DNA from: Halalkaliarchaeum sp036625675
GTDB taxonomy: Archaea > Halobacteriota > Halobacteria > Halobacteriales > Haloferacaceae
Length of the DNA: 17,357 nucleotides
NCBI GenBank assembly: GCA_036625675.1
Contig: JAZKTH010000036.1
Coordinates: 1-17,357 of the forward strand
Direction of reading: 5' to 3'
Shown here: in pieces, positions 1 to 7,708 of the stretch
Position numbering within the stretch: the first letter of the stretch is position 1
Layout: each line of letters begins with the position of its first letter
Notes under the pieces: generated by a model
What the model was told of the DNA's origin: nothing
Databases searched by the model: none
What the model saw: only the letters and a program-made list of their open reading frames with translations
Position numbers and translations under genes: made by a program

Positions 1-1
1 C

Positions 2-91
2 TACGGCATCGTCGGCGACCTCTTCGAGGTCGTTCCGGAACTGATCGAGGGGATCGAGTCCGACGCCGAACTCGCGGAGGTGACACGATGA
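2..91 (+). CDS. etfA: Electron transfer flavoprotein alpha subunit, C-terminal end (partial)
   Basis: Only the last 29 codons lie in the window; the gene enters from the left edge. The reading frame contains YGIVGDLFEVVPELIEGI, which matches the conserved C-terminus of EtfA/FixB, where the FAD-binding domain ends. The family forms a heterodimer with EtfB/FixA and carries electrons from dehydrogenases to a membrane quinone oxidoreductase. The stop codon overlaps the next start as ATGA (88-91), which indicates translational coupling with the FixC-like gene. The identity rests on a short fragment but is strongly supported by the two downstream genes. It could be called fixB if the complete locus is a FixABCX set. 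Confidence 0.85.
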   Translation, partial: YGIVGDLFEVVPELIEGIESDAELAEVTR

Positions 92-1437
92 GCGACAGGT
101 CAGAACCGATCGAGAACCCGAACTACGACGACGCGTTCGACGCCGTCGTCGTCGGCGCCGGCCTCGCGGGCTGCGCGGCGGCGACGACGCTGGCGCAGGA
201 GGACATGGACGTGCTCGTCATCGAACGCGGGCGCTATCCGGGGGCGAAGAACGTCTTCGGCGGCGTGCTCTACACGCCGACCATCCGGGAGCTCGTGGAC
301 CTCTCGGACGCCCCCCTCCAGCGGTACGTGGCCGAGCGGCGATTCAGCATGCTCTCCGAGCGGGACGAGACTGCCGTCTCGCTGCGCCCGGGCCAGTGGC
401 ACGAACCGCCGCACAACGACTCCTACACCGTGCTCCGGGGGGAGTTCGACCGCTGGTTCGCCGAACGGGCCGTCGATGCGGGCGCGACGCTGGTGACAGA
501 AACGACGGTGACCGGACTGCTCCGGGAAAACGGACGGATCGTCGGCGTCGAGACGGACCGGCCGGACGGCACGATCCGCGCGCCGTACGTCGTGCTCGCG
601 GAGGGCGGGAACTCCCTCGTGAGCGAGGGGGCCGACCTCCGGTCGGTCGAGCGGGCCGAGAACGTCGCCGTCGGCGTCAAGGAGGTGCTGGAGTTCCCCG
701 AGGGCGAGGACGTCATCGAGAACCGCTTCCGGCTGTACGACGACGCCGGCGTCTCCTACCACTACTTCGGCGAGGGAGCCGTCGGCGACGCGTTCGGCGG
801 CGGCTTCATCTACACCAACCAGGACACGGTGAGCGTCGGGCTCGCCTACCGGCTGTCGGACGCCAGGGGGACGCAGCCGGATCCGGAGGGGACGCTCAAC
901 GCGTTCAAGTCACATCCGGCGGTGGCGCCCCTGGTCCGGAACGCACGGACCGTGGAGTACACCGCCAAGACGATCCCGGAGGGGGGCCCTGACTCGGTCC
1001 CGGAACTCGTCCACGACGGCGCCGTGCTGGTGGGCGACACCGCCGGCCTGGTGTTGAACAACGGCGTCCACCTCGAGGGGACGAACATGGCCGTCGAGAG
1101 CGGCTTCCTGGCGGCGAAGGCGATCGCCGACGCCGCCGGACGCGATCGAACCGACGCGGCCGCGCTCCGCTCGTACCCCGATGAGCTCGAGGAATCGTTC
1201 GTGATGCGGAACCTCGAACGGTACGACTGGCTGATCGAACGCGTGGAGCAGGACCGGGAACTGCTGTACGAGACGCTCCCGGCCGCGGTGGCCGACGCCG
1301 GTTCCGAGTACTTCCGGATGGACCGCGAGGCGAAGGAAGCGCACGCACAGGAAGCGAGGGGTCGGCTCCTCGAGGCCGTCGGCGGCTGGCGGGGCGCCGC
1401 GAAACTCGCGTACCGATACCGGAAGGTGATCCGATGA
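88..1437 (+). CDS. fixC: FixC-like electron transfer flavoprotein-quinone oxidoreductase (FAD-dependent)
   Basis: 449 residues. The N-terminus has a dinucleotide-binding beta-alpha-beta fold with VVVGAGLAGCAAA (GxGxxG at residues 23-28) and then VIERGRYPGAKNVFGG, typical of the FixC/geranylgeranyl-reductase flavoprotein superfamily. A second FAD motif, VLVGDTAGLVLNNGVHLEG, lies near residues 313-331. By family, the protein accepts electrons from EtfAB/FixAB and passes them to membrane quinone, with FixX supplying an iron-sulfur centre. The start overlaps the etfA stop by four bases and the gene overlaps fixX in the same way, so the three are almost certainly one operon. No membrane-spanning helix is evident; association is probably peripheral. 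Digeranylgeranylglycerophospholipid reductase belongs to the same superfamily, but the EtfA/FixX context favours FixC. Confidence 0.92.
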   Translation: MSDRSEPIENPNYDDAFDAVVVGAGLAGCAAATTLAQEDMDVLVIERGRYPGAKNVFGGVLYTPTIRELVDLSDAPLQRYVAERRFSMLSERDETAVSLRPGQWHEPPHNDSYTVLRGEFDRWFAERAVDAGATLVTETTVTGLLRENGRIVGVETDRPDGTIRAPYVVLAEGGNSLVSEGADLRSVERAENVAVGVKEVLEFPEGEDVIENRFRLYDDAGVSYHYFGEGAVGDAFGGGFIYTNQDTVSVGLAYRLSDARGTQPDPEGTLNAFKSHPAVAPLVRNARTVEYTAKTIPEGGPDSVPELVHDGAVLVGDTAGLVLNNGVHLEGTNMAVESGFLAAKAIADAAGRDRTDAAALRSYPDELEESFVMRNLERYDWLIERVEQDRELLYETLPAAVADAGSEYFRMDREAKEAHAQEARGRLLEAVGGWRGAAKLAYRYRKVIR

Positions 1438-1784
1438 GCACGAACGCAGACACTACAGGGACGACCGAACCGAACCTCTCCCCGGAGGACGCATCCGTGG
1501 AGAACGAACCGCTCGAGGACAGGCTCTACACCGTCAAGTACGAGGACTCCGGCGAGTCCCACCTCGACATCGAGGTCCCCGGGATCTGCGAGGAGCGGTG
1601 CCACACCTGGGACTGCGTGAACGTCTGTCCCGCGAACGTCTGGCGCAGAGGCGACGACGGCGTGCCGCACATCGCCTACGAGAACTGCCTCGAATGCGGA
1701 AGTTGCCGGTGGGGCTGTCGCCACGGCAACGTCGAGTGGACCTACCCGGAACGCGGCGCTGGCGTGACCTACCGGAAAGGGTGA
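1434..1784 (+). CDS. fixX: FixX-like ferredoxin
   Basis: 116 residues. After an acidic, low-complexity N-terminus of about 45 residues there are eight cysteines: C52, C56, C61, C65 (ICEERCHTWDCVNVCPANVW) and C85, C88, C91, C95 (ENCLECGSCRWGC). The CLECGSC segment and the closing WTYPERGAGVTYRKG tail are characteristic of FixX and of the iron-sulfur domain of ETF-quinone oxidoreductases. The protein is expected to carry an Fe-S cluster that mediates electron transfer between FixC and quinone. It starts within the ATGA overlap with fixC. The frame closes with three consecutive in-frame stop codons (TGA TAA TGA, 1782-1790). The acidic N-terminal extension fits halophilic adaptation. Confidence 0.92.
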   Translation: MSTNADTTGTTEPNLSPEDASVENEPLEDRLYTVKYEDSGESHLDIEVPGICEERCHTWDCVNVCPANVWRRGDDGVPHIAYENCLECGSCRWGCRHGNVEWTYPERGAGVTYRKG

Positions 1785-1953
1785 TAATGACCCAGCGGGG
1801 CGCGTCGCCTCCGCGACCGCTCCGTCGCCGCCGGTATCCCGCCCGGCTCGCCGGGATCGAAATCTACTCGGGGATTCGACGACGACGGGGCGCCGTGGCG
1901 AGTCACACGACCGGGCGGGCAAGGCCGGCCCCCACGGGGACTGGTGGGCGTCG

Positions 1954-2853
1954 ATGAGGTTCAGAAACGCGATCCTCTTCCTCGCGCTCGCGGTGGCGTG
2001 GGGGAGCGCGTTCACGGCGATCAAGGCCGGACTGGAGTTTTTCCCGCCCGTGCTGTTCGCCGCCTTCCGGTACGACCTGGCTGGGCTTTTGATGCTCGGG
2101 TACGCCGCCTACGCGACCGACCGGTGGCGACCCCGGCGCCGGGCGGAGTGGCTGCTGGTCGCCACCGGCGGCACCCTGATGATCGCGGCCTACCACGCGT
2201 TCCTGTTCGTCGGGGAGCAGGGAACCACGAGCGCCGCCGCCGCGATCGTCGTGGGGCTCTCGCCGATCCTCACCACGGGGTTCGCCAGGGCGTTCCTGCC
2301 GGAGGAACGTCTCACCGCGCTCGGCGTCGTGGGGCTGCTCGTGGGGTTTGCCGGGGTCGGCGTCCTGAGCAACCCCGATCCGAACAACCTGCTCGACACC
2401 CGGACGGTCTCGCTGTTCCTGATCTTCCTCGCGGCGGCGGCGTTCGCGCTTGGAAGCGTCCTCACCCGCCGGATCGAGGCCGAACTGCCGATCGAGACGA
2501 TGGAGGCGTGGTCGATGCTCCTGGGGGCGGCGATCATGCACGCGGTCAGCCTCGCCCTGGCGGAGGCGGTCAGCGACGTGCAGTGGACCGGCGAGGCGGT
2601 CGTCGCGCTGTCGTATCTGGTCGTGGTGGCCAGCGCCGCCGGATTCCTGATCTACTTCGACCTCCTGAATCGGCTCGGCCCGATCGAGATCAACCTCGTC
2701 TCCTACGCCGCTCCCGTCGCCGCCGCGGCGACGGGCGTACTGTTCCTCGGCGAGATCCCGACGATCTACACCGGCGTCGGGTTCGCCCTGGTGCTTTTCG
2801 GGTTCGTGCTGATCAAGCGGGACGCGATCCGGGCGGAACTCGTGGGGCGCTAA
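1954..2853 (+). CDS. DMT superfamily (EamA family) permease
   Basis: 299 residues and very hydrophobic, with about ten predicted membrane helices in two repeated five-helix EamA units (roughly residues 5-135 and 150-290). Family signs are LAVAWGSAFTAIKAGL at the N-terminus, FAAFRYDLAGLLML in helix 2, the stretch around ATGGTLMIAAYHAFLFVG, and the C-terminal LGEIPTIYTGVGFALVLFGF, which matches the second EamA repeat. These permeases export or import small metabolites such as amino acids or nucleotide-derived compounds; the substrate cannot be read from the sequence. The start is the ATG inside an ATGA at 1954-1957. Its stop lies two bases from the stop of the convergent DUF420-like gene. It may be read from the fix operon or from a weak promoter in the 169-base gap; I see no strong TATA box. 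Confidence 0.9.
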   Translation: MRFRNAILFLALAVAWGSAFTAIKAGLEFFPPVLFAAFRYDLAGLLMLGYAAYATDRWRPRRRAEWLLVATGGTLMIAAYHAFLFVGEQGTTSAAAAIVVGLSPILTTGFARAFLPEERLTALGVVGLLVGFAGVGVLSNPDPNNLLDTRTVSLFLIFLAAAAFALGSVLTRRIEAELPIETMEAWSMLLGAAIMHAVSLALAEAVSDVQWTGEAVVALSYLVVVASAAGFLIYFDLLNRLGPIEINLVSYAAPVAAAATGVLFLGEIPTIYTGVGFALVLFGFVLIKRDAIRAELVGR

Positions 2854-2855
2854 GG

Positions 2856-3509
2856 TCACGGCAGAACGATCACGGCCGCGGCCGCGGCGGCCTCGTACTC
2901 CGACCCGTAGACGTGGTTCAAAAGCAGGTACGTCACGACGCCCAGCACGAGCGACAGCAGCCAGGAGCCGGCGGCGACGCGCCCGACGCGACGGTGCGGC
3001 GTTTCCGTCCGCAGCTCCCGTTCGGTGTGGGTCATCCCGAGCACGATCGCGTACAGGACAACCGGCACCGCCAGGATCGAAAGCAGGATGTGAATCCCGA
3101 GCATCACGAGGTACGCGTAGTAGGCGGGGTCGGGCCCGACGAAGTACTTGGTTCCGCCGCCCGCGACCCGGGGGAGGTACATCCCGAGGAAAATCAGGAT
3201 CAGCAGGAACGACGTCGACATCGCGGCGGCGTGTTTCTTCACTTCCCCGGCGCGGATCCAGTACCACCCAAGCGAGAGCGTGACGATCGTCACCGAGTTC
3301 ACGGCCGCGATCGCGTGCGTGAGAAACTCCACCTGGGAGCGCGACAGACGGGGGAAAAGCGCCGCGAACTCGGGGACGAGGAACACGCCGAGGACGGCGA
3401 CGTAACCCACCAGCGAGAGGGCGATCGTGACCGCGAGCGGACGGTCCCTGACGGGGCCGCGGACGACTGGCTTGTCCATGTCCCCCGTTGGGCGGACGGG
3501 AGTATTCAT
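2856..3509 (-). CDS. DUF420-like multi-pass membrane protein
   Basis: 217 residues with about six hydrophobic helices. The layout (LTHAIAAVNSVTIVTLSLGWYWIRAGEVKKHAAAMST, then a YYAYLVMLGIHILLSILAVPVVL helix) fits the DUF420 family, which is found near cytochrome oxidase and heme-related genes in other organisms; its function is not established. Conserved histidines occur in helix 2 (LTHA), after the KK pair (KKHAAA) and in helix 4 (GIHILL), and could bind metal or heme, which is inference. The start used is the ATG at 3509, preceded by GGAGG about 13 bases upstream. A second ATG at 3479 (MDKPVVRGP) would remove ten residues and is also possible. No oxidase genes are visible nearby. The gene converges tightly with the EamA permease. 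Confidence 0.8.
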   Translation of the reverse strand: MNTPVRPTGDMDKPVVRGPVRDRPLAVTIALSLVGYVAVLGVFLVPEFAALFPRLSRSQVEFLTHAIAAVNSVTIVTLSLGWYWIRAGEVKKHAAAMSTSFLLILIFLGMYLPRVAGGGTKYFVGPDPAYYAYLVMLGIHILLSILAVPVVLYAIVLGMTHTERELRTETPHRRVGRVAAGSWLLSLVLGVVTYLLLNHVYGSEYEAAAAAAVIVLP

Positions 3510-3545
3510 GTTCGGGTTTCGGCCTCCTTCGCCGGACGGCTCAGC

Positions 3546-3586
3546 GTTCGTGCCCGGGCCGGGAGGGTTCGTGCCCGGGCCGGGAG
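3546..3586. repeat. Two-copy 21-base tandem duplication upstream of the rhomboid gene
   Basis: The 20-base unit GTTCGTGCCCGGGCCGGGAG occurs at 3546-3565 and again at 3567-3586 with one G between copies, so the period is 21. Each copy contains the palindrome CCCGGG. It lies between the divergent DUF420-like and rhomboid genes. It may be a local slippage duplication or a pair of protein-binding sites two helical turns apart; the sequence alone does not decide. Confidence 0.8.
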
Positions 3587-3622
3587 AAAAGAGACTTGCC
3601 GGACGGCCCCTTCAGTACGGGC

Positions 3623-4510
3623 GTGAACTCGGACGGGGGACCCCGTCGGCGGCTCGCGGCCCGGATCCTGCGGGCGACGGCCTCCGGGCTCGGCCGTCGG
3701 CCCACTCTCGAGCTCGCCGCGGTCTTCCTCGGAGTGCCGGCGCTGCTTTTCGCCGTCCACCTGTTCCCGGGGAGCCGGGCGTGGAGTCTGTCGCTGGCGG
3801 CGGAATCGCCGTTCGTCGATCGGGAGACGCTCTGGGCGACGTTCGCGTCGAGTTACGTCCACGTCGACGGGTCCCACCTGCTCAACAACGTCGGCGTCTA
3901 CTGGATCACGATGGCCGCCGTCTATCCCCTCTCCGTGGTGGCCGACTGGCGCCGGGAACTCGCCGCCGCGGTCGCCGGCTACCTCCTCGCAGTCCCGCTC
4001 GCCGTCTCCTGGGTCTCCCTGCGGACCCTCGGGGAGTTCTCGGATTACCCGTCGGCCGGCTTTTCTGGGATTAACTCGGCGTTCCTCGGGTTCCTGGTGG
4101 TCGTCTGGTTCGTCGCGCTCGCGAGAGAGGTCGACGGGGAAGACGGGCCCGCACCGGCGTGGGCGCTGATCCCGTTTTCGCTCGGACTGGCGGTCGCGTT
4201 CGCCGCGCCGCGGACCGCCGGTCTCCTCCCGCCAGCGCCCTGGATCGCGGCGCTTTTCGTCGCGTTCGCCATCGCCGCCGCGCTCGGTTTCCTCCGCGTC
4301 GACGGCGATCCCCGGGCGGTCGATCTCTCCGGCGTCCGGGAGTTCCTGTTCGTGTTCGGGCTGTCGGTCGTGATCGCCGGCGTGCTCGGGTCGCTGGTCT
4401 TCGTCGCGCCCGGGACGAACGTGTACGCACACCTGACGGGGTTCGTCGCCGGCTTCGCGTTCCCGTTCCTCGCGTTCGTCCTCCCGCGCCTCCCCGCCGA
4501 CCACGGGTAG
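3623..4510 (+). CDS. Rhomboid-family intramembrane serine protease
   Basis: About 295 residues from the GTG at 3623. Hydrophobic helices carry the rhomboid signatures in order: an H/N helix (VDGSHLLNNVGVYW; H85, N88, N89), the nucleophile motif GFSG (S148) in YPSAGFSGINSAFLGF, and the late histidine helix YAHLTGFVAGFAFPFL (H270). S148 and H270 form the expected Ser-His dyad, so the enzyme looks active. Rhomboids cleave substrates within the membrane; in Haloferax a rhomboid has been linked to surface glycoprotein processing, but the substrate here is unknown. The start is uncertain. The frame is open back to about 3488, and a TTG at 3596 is an alternative, but residues encoded upstream of 3596 are repeat-derived and arginine/cysteine-rich, unlike real protein. 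No clear TATA box was found. Confidence 0.88.
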   Translation: MNSDGGPRRRLAARILRATASGLGRRPTLELAAVFLGVPALLFAVHLFPGSRAWSLSLAAESPFVDRETLWATFASSYVHVDGSHLLNNVGVYWITMAAVYPLSVVADWRRELAAAVAGYLLAVPLAVSWVSLRTLGEFSDYPSAGFSGINSAFLGFLVVVWFVALAREVDGEDGPAPAWALIPFSLGLAVAFAAPRTAGLLPPAPWIAALFVAFAIAAALGFLRVDGDPRAVDLSGVREFLFVFGLSVVIAGVLGSLVFVAPGTNVYAHLTGFVAGFAFPFLAFVLPRLPADHG

Positions 4511-4558
4511 CCTGTCCCGGTCTCACGGTCGTCCCTCCCGGCGCCCGCATCTTGAGCC

Positions 4559-4597
4559 ACCCACGGCTGAAGCCGTGGGTTTTCGCCTTTCCCTTTT
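4559..4597 (+). terminator. Perfect hairpin plus T-rich tail; IS200/IS605-like end palindrome
   Basis: ACCCACGGCT (4559-4568) and AGCCGTGGGT (4571-4580) form a perfect 10-base inverted repeat around GA, or an 8-base stem with a TGAA loop. It is followed by TTTT and then a T-rich stretch ending in TTTTT at 4593-4597. It sits between the convergent rhomboid and helicase genes, where it would work as a rhomboid terminator. From memory, CCCACGGCTGAAGCCGTGGG with flanking GAGCCA and TTTTC closely resembles the terminal palindromes of haloarchaeal IS200/IS605 elements. No transposase gene is present, so this may be a relic or a borrowed terminator. Confidence 0.65.
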
Positions 4598-4611
4598 TAC
4601 AACAATCGTTA

Positions 4612-7602
4612 TCAGTCCCAGAAGGACTGCGTCCGGGCGTACTCCCGCTCCTGTTCGAGGATGTCACGGTAGAAGTCGTCCTCGTCCTCGCGAAGCTTCG
4701 CGATGATGCGCGCGGCGTTGTGGGGGCCCACACCACGGGCGGCCATGGCGATCACCGCCCGCTTCCCGTGACTCTGGACCAGGTTCGCCGATCGGTACGC
4801 CCGCCTCGTGAGCCGGTCCTGCTCGTCGTCCTTCTCCCGGGCCCGGACCGCCGCTGGTGTCTCCTCGTCCCAGGGGTTGAGCGCGGCGATCCGGGTGGAG
4901 CCACACTCCGGACAGGTCGGCTGCTCGCTCACCCGGCGGACCGGGCGCGTCCGCTCCCAGTCCAGGCAGTGAAGACACAGCAGCCGGACGCGGTCGTCCA
5001 TGAGGCGTTCCCTGACCGTCTCGATCACGGAGGCGTCCGCGTTCTCCGGGACCAGGAACTCGCGGCCCCCGGAGCGGCCGCCCGTCCCCAGCGGCGTCAG
5101 TTCGCCCGTAACCGCCAGTTCGACGGGCGCGTCGTCGCGTTCGTCGCCGGGATCGGCCCCCTGAGGGCTCCCGTTCCCGATTCCCGCTCCAGTCCGCACA
5201 CGCGACAGCAGCGTCGCAGTCGCCTCGAGCGCGAGATCCCGGTGGAACACCTCCCGCACCGCCTCCTCGAACACCGGCGTGTCCTCGAGCGCCGCGAGCA
5301 GCCGATCGGCGCCGAAGCGGCGATCGCCCCGGTACCGCTTCAGCGCGCCGAACTTCGCGGCCACCTGCGCCAGGGTGAACTTCAGCGCGTCCGAGCGCTT
5401 CAGCGCCAGTTCCAGCAGGGGCTCGAGGTGGGCTGGGTCGGTCTCCAGCAACGTCTCCCTGAACGTCCCCGGTCCGACGGACGGGGGGACCTCGAAGGTG
5501 ATCCGGTAGGGGTCGACCTCCATCCCGACCGACGATCCCGTTCGCTGCCCGACCAGCGCCGCGAGCAGGCGCCCCAGCGTCTCGTTCACCTCGTGGCCGT
5601 ACGTGGCGTTCAGGACCACCGTCCGGCTTTGTCCCTCGAGCAGGAGCCGGTGGTCAGTGGGGACCGGCGTCCCGGACTCGACGTGGCGCTCGACGGGTTC
5701 GAGCGCGCCGGCGATCGTGTCCACGTCGCCGGGGTACCGGCGGGCCAGCTCCCTGGCGACGGCCTCGCGGGAGGCGCCGCCCGCGAGCTGCTTCCCGGCG
5801 ACGCGGCGCAGCTCCCCGACTTCCCTGGCGACCGCCGCCGGCACCGGGATCTCCCGACCGATCCAGGACGGCACCTCGCCTCCGGGGTCCTCGACCGGGG
5901 AGGCGTCGACCCGGTTCTCCTCCTCGTCGATCTCGGTGATCCGCCACATCTCCCCGCGCTGGACGAACACCGCCCCCGGCTCGGCGAAGTTGACGACGAA
6001 CCGCTCGTCGAGCGTCCCGATCTGCGTCCGCGAGGAGATGTCGTACACCTCGTAGTTCTCCTCGTCGGGGATCATCGAGAGGTTCGCGTAGAAGTACTGC
6101 CACGTCCCACCCGTCTTCTCGATCCGGTCGTGGTCCTCCCCGTACCACACCAGCCTGTTGCCGGCGATCTCGTCGATCACCTCGCGGAGCTGCTCCTCCG
6201 TGAGGTTCCGGAACGGGTACGCCGCCGTGAGGAGGCGATGGGCGTCCGCGACGTCGATCTCGCCGAAGTCCATCGCCAGCCCCACGAGCTGGTTCGCCAC
6301 GACGTCGAGGCTGGCGTGGTGGATCGCCGCCGACTCGACCTCGCCGGCGCCGGCCCGCCTGGCGATCGCGAGCGCCTCGAGCGTGTCGTCGGGGTGGCTC
6401 GTCAGGACGGTCCCCCGCGAGACGGCGTCCCGGCGGTGGCCCGCCCGTCCGACCCGCTGGAGGAGGCGGGCCACCTCCCGCGGGCTGCCGTACTGCACCA
6501 CGTGGTCGACCCGCCCCACGTCGATCCCGAGCTCCATCGAGGAAGTACACACCAGCGCGTCGATCTCGCCGGCCTTGAACCGGTCCTCCACGTCGATTCG
6601 GGCCTCTTTCGAGAGCGAGCCGTGATGAACCTCGATCGGCTCCCCGAGCGCCTTGAACCGGGACCCGAGCGCCTCCGCGGTCTGTCGAGTGTTCACGAAC
6701 ACCAGTACCGAGTCGTTCTCGGCGACGACGTCGCGGACGAACCGGACGTGGCTGGCGATCTCGGGGTCGGTCGCCAGTTCCCCCGCGAGCCGCTCGTCCT
6801 CGTCGGTCACCGCGGGTTCGGTGACGGTGAACTGGACGCGGCTGCCGACGTCGACGTCGACGATTTCGACCGACCGGTCGCCGCCGGACTCGGTCCCGCC
6901 GGCGGCCGCCGAGGGATGCTCCGGGTGAGGAGTCCCCACGCCGACCAGGAACCGTCCCACCTCGGCGGGATCGCCGACTGTCGCCGACAGGCCGATCCGC
7001 TGGGAGGGGCCCGCGACCGCCCGGAGCCGTTCGAGTCCGACAGTCAACTGCGCGCCCCGCTTTGCCGCCGCCAGTTCGTGCACCTCGTCGACGACGACGT
7101 GACCGACGTCGGCGAGCGCCTCCCGCATCCGCGACCCGGTCAGGATCGCCTGGAGGCTCTCCGGCGTCGTGATCAACACGTCGGGTGGATCCTCGGCCTG
7201 GCGCTGTCGCCGGTAGCTGGTGGTGTCGCCGTGGCGAACCTGGATGTCGACGTCGAGCCGCTCGCCCCACCACTCCAGCCGGTCCATCATGTCGCGGTTG
7301 AGCGCGCGCAGCGGGGTGACGTACAGCGTCTGGATCCCCTCCGGCGGTCGGTCGCCGCGGTCGCGCGCCCGCTCCCGCCGGTCGTGGATCGCGTCCAGCA
7401 CCGGCAACATCGCCGTCTCCGTCTTCCCGGTCCCCGTGGGGGCGACGATCAGAGCGTTGCGACCCGCCGCTATCGTCGGGATGGCCCGGCGCTGGGGCTC
7501 CGTCGGCGTCGCGAATCCGCGCTCGGACAGCGCTTCCCGTACCGCCGGTCCCAGCGCGGTGAACGCGTCCATCCCGGCGTCGGCCGATCGTCCCCCGGAC
7601 AT
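4612..7602 (-). CDS. Lhr-type large superfamily 2 ATP-dependent helicase
   Basis: 996 residues from the chosen start. Helicase motifs run in order: Q-like TPTEPQRRAIP, Walker A APTGTGKTE (residues 54-62), TPLRALNRD, TTPESL, DEVH (172-175), SAT (206-208), VFVNTRQTAEAL, CTSSMELGIDVGRVD and QRVGRAGHR (382-390). After the RecA pair come an extended winged-helix/beta domain and a C-terminal CLHC...CPEC set that probably binds zinc. This matches archaeal Lhr (large helicase-related) proteins, 3'-5' DNA translocases implicated in DNA repair and recombination. I chose the ATG at 7602 because TTAATC (7626-7631 read on this strand) lies about 27 bases upstream, as for a leaderless transcript. The longer frame to 7749 would run into the divergent gene and adds an unlike-protein tail. 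Confidence 0.92.
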   Translation of the reverse strand: MSGGRSADAGMDAFTALGPAVREALSERGFATPTEPQRRAIPTIAAGRNALIVAPTGTGKTETAMLPVLDAIHDRRERARDRGDRPPEGIQTLYVTPLRALNRDMMDRLEWWGERLDVDIQVRHGDTTSYRRQRQAEDPPDVLITTPESLQAILTGSRMREALADVGHVVVDEVHELAAAKRGAQLTVGLERLRAVAGPSQRIGLSATVGDPAEVGRFLVGVGTPHPEHPSAAAGGTESGGDRSVEIVDVDVGSRVQFTVTEPAVTDEDERLAGELATDPEIASHVRFVRDVVAENDSVLVFVNTRQTAEALGSRFKALGEPIEVHHGSLSKEARIDVEDRFKAGEIDALVCTSSMELGIDVGRVDHVVQYGSPREVARLLQRVGRAGHRRDAVSRGTVLTSHPDDTLEALAIARRAGAGEVESAAIHHASLDVVANQLVGLAMDFGEIDVADAHRLLTAAYPFRNLTEEQLREVIDEIAGNRLVWYGEDHDRIEKTGGTWQYFYANLSMIPDEENYEVYDISSRTQIGTLDERFVVNFAEPGAVFVQRGEMWRITEIDEEENRVDASPVEDPGGEVPSWIGREIPVPAAVAREVGELRRVAGKQLAGGASREAVARELARRYPGDVDTIAGALEPVERHVESGTPVPTDHRLLLEGQSRTVVLNATYGHEVNETLGRLLAALVGQRTGSSVGMEVDPYRITFEVPPSVGPGTFRETLLETDPAHLEPLLELALKRSDALKFTLAQVAAKFGALKRYRGDRRFGADRLLAALEDTPVFEEAVREVFHRDLALEATATLLSRVRTGAGIGNGSPQGADPGDERDDAPVELAVTGELTPLGTGGRSGGREFLVPENADASVIETVRERLMDDRVRLLCLHCLDWERTRPVRRVSEQPTCPECGSTRIAALNPWDEETPAAVRAREKDDEQDRLTRRAYRSANLVQSHGKRAVIAMAARGVGPHNAARIIAKLREDEDDFYRDILEQEREYARTQSFWD

Positions 7603-7625
7603 CGTCGTCGGTAGCGGTGCGAGCC

Positions 7626-7631
7626 GATTAA
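7626..7631 (-). promoter_or_regulatory. TATA-like element for the Lhr-type helicase
   Basis: Read on the minus strand, CTTAATCG places a TTAATC box centred about 27 bases before the ATG at 7602. This is the spacing expected for a leaderless haloarchaeal mRNA and supports that start over the upstream in-frame ATGs. Confidence 0.5.
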
Positions 7632-7677
7632 GCCCACCGCTTCCGTCGACCGCGGTCGGGAACCGGCGTCCCCGATC

Positions 7678-7686
7678 CATATAAGT
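7678..7686 (+). promoter_or_regulatory. TATA box for the TIM-barrel gene
   Basis: CATATAAGT is centred about 27 bases before the ATG at 7709, which suggests a leaderless or nearly leaderless transcript. A GGGGGGAG run (7698-7705) sits three bases before the ATG and resembles a ribosome-binding site, but it would lie largely upstream of the predicted transcription start. Confidence 0.6.
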
Positions 7687-7708
7687 CCGTGCCGTTCGGG
7701 GGGAGTGT

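Noticed and set aside
4159..7614. A plus-strand open frame of 1151 codons opposite the helicase
   Set aside because: It mirrors the helicase codons on the other strand, is rich in Arg/Pro/His and has no domain pattern. Long antisense frames are expected in very GC-rich haloarchaeal DNA.
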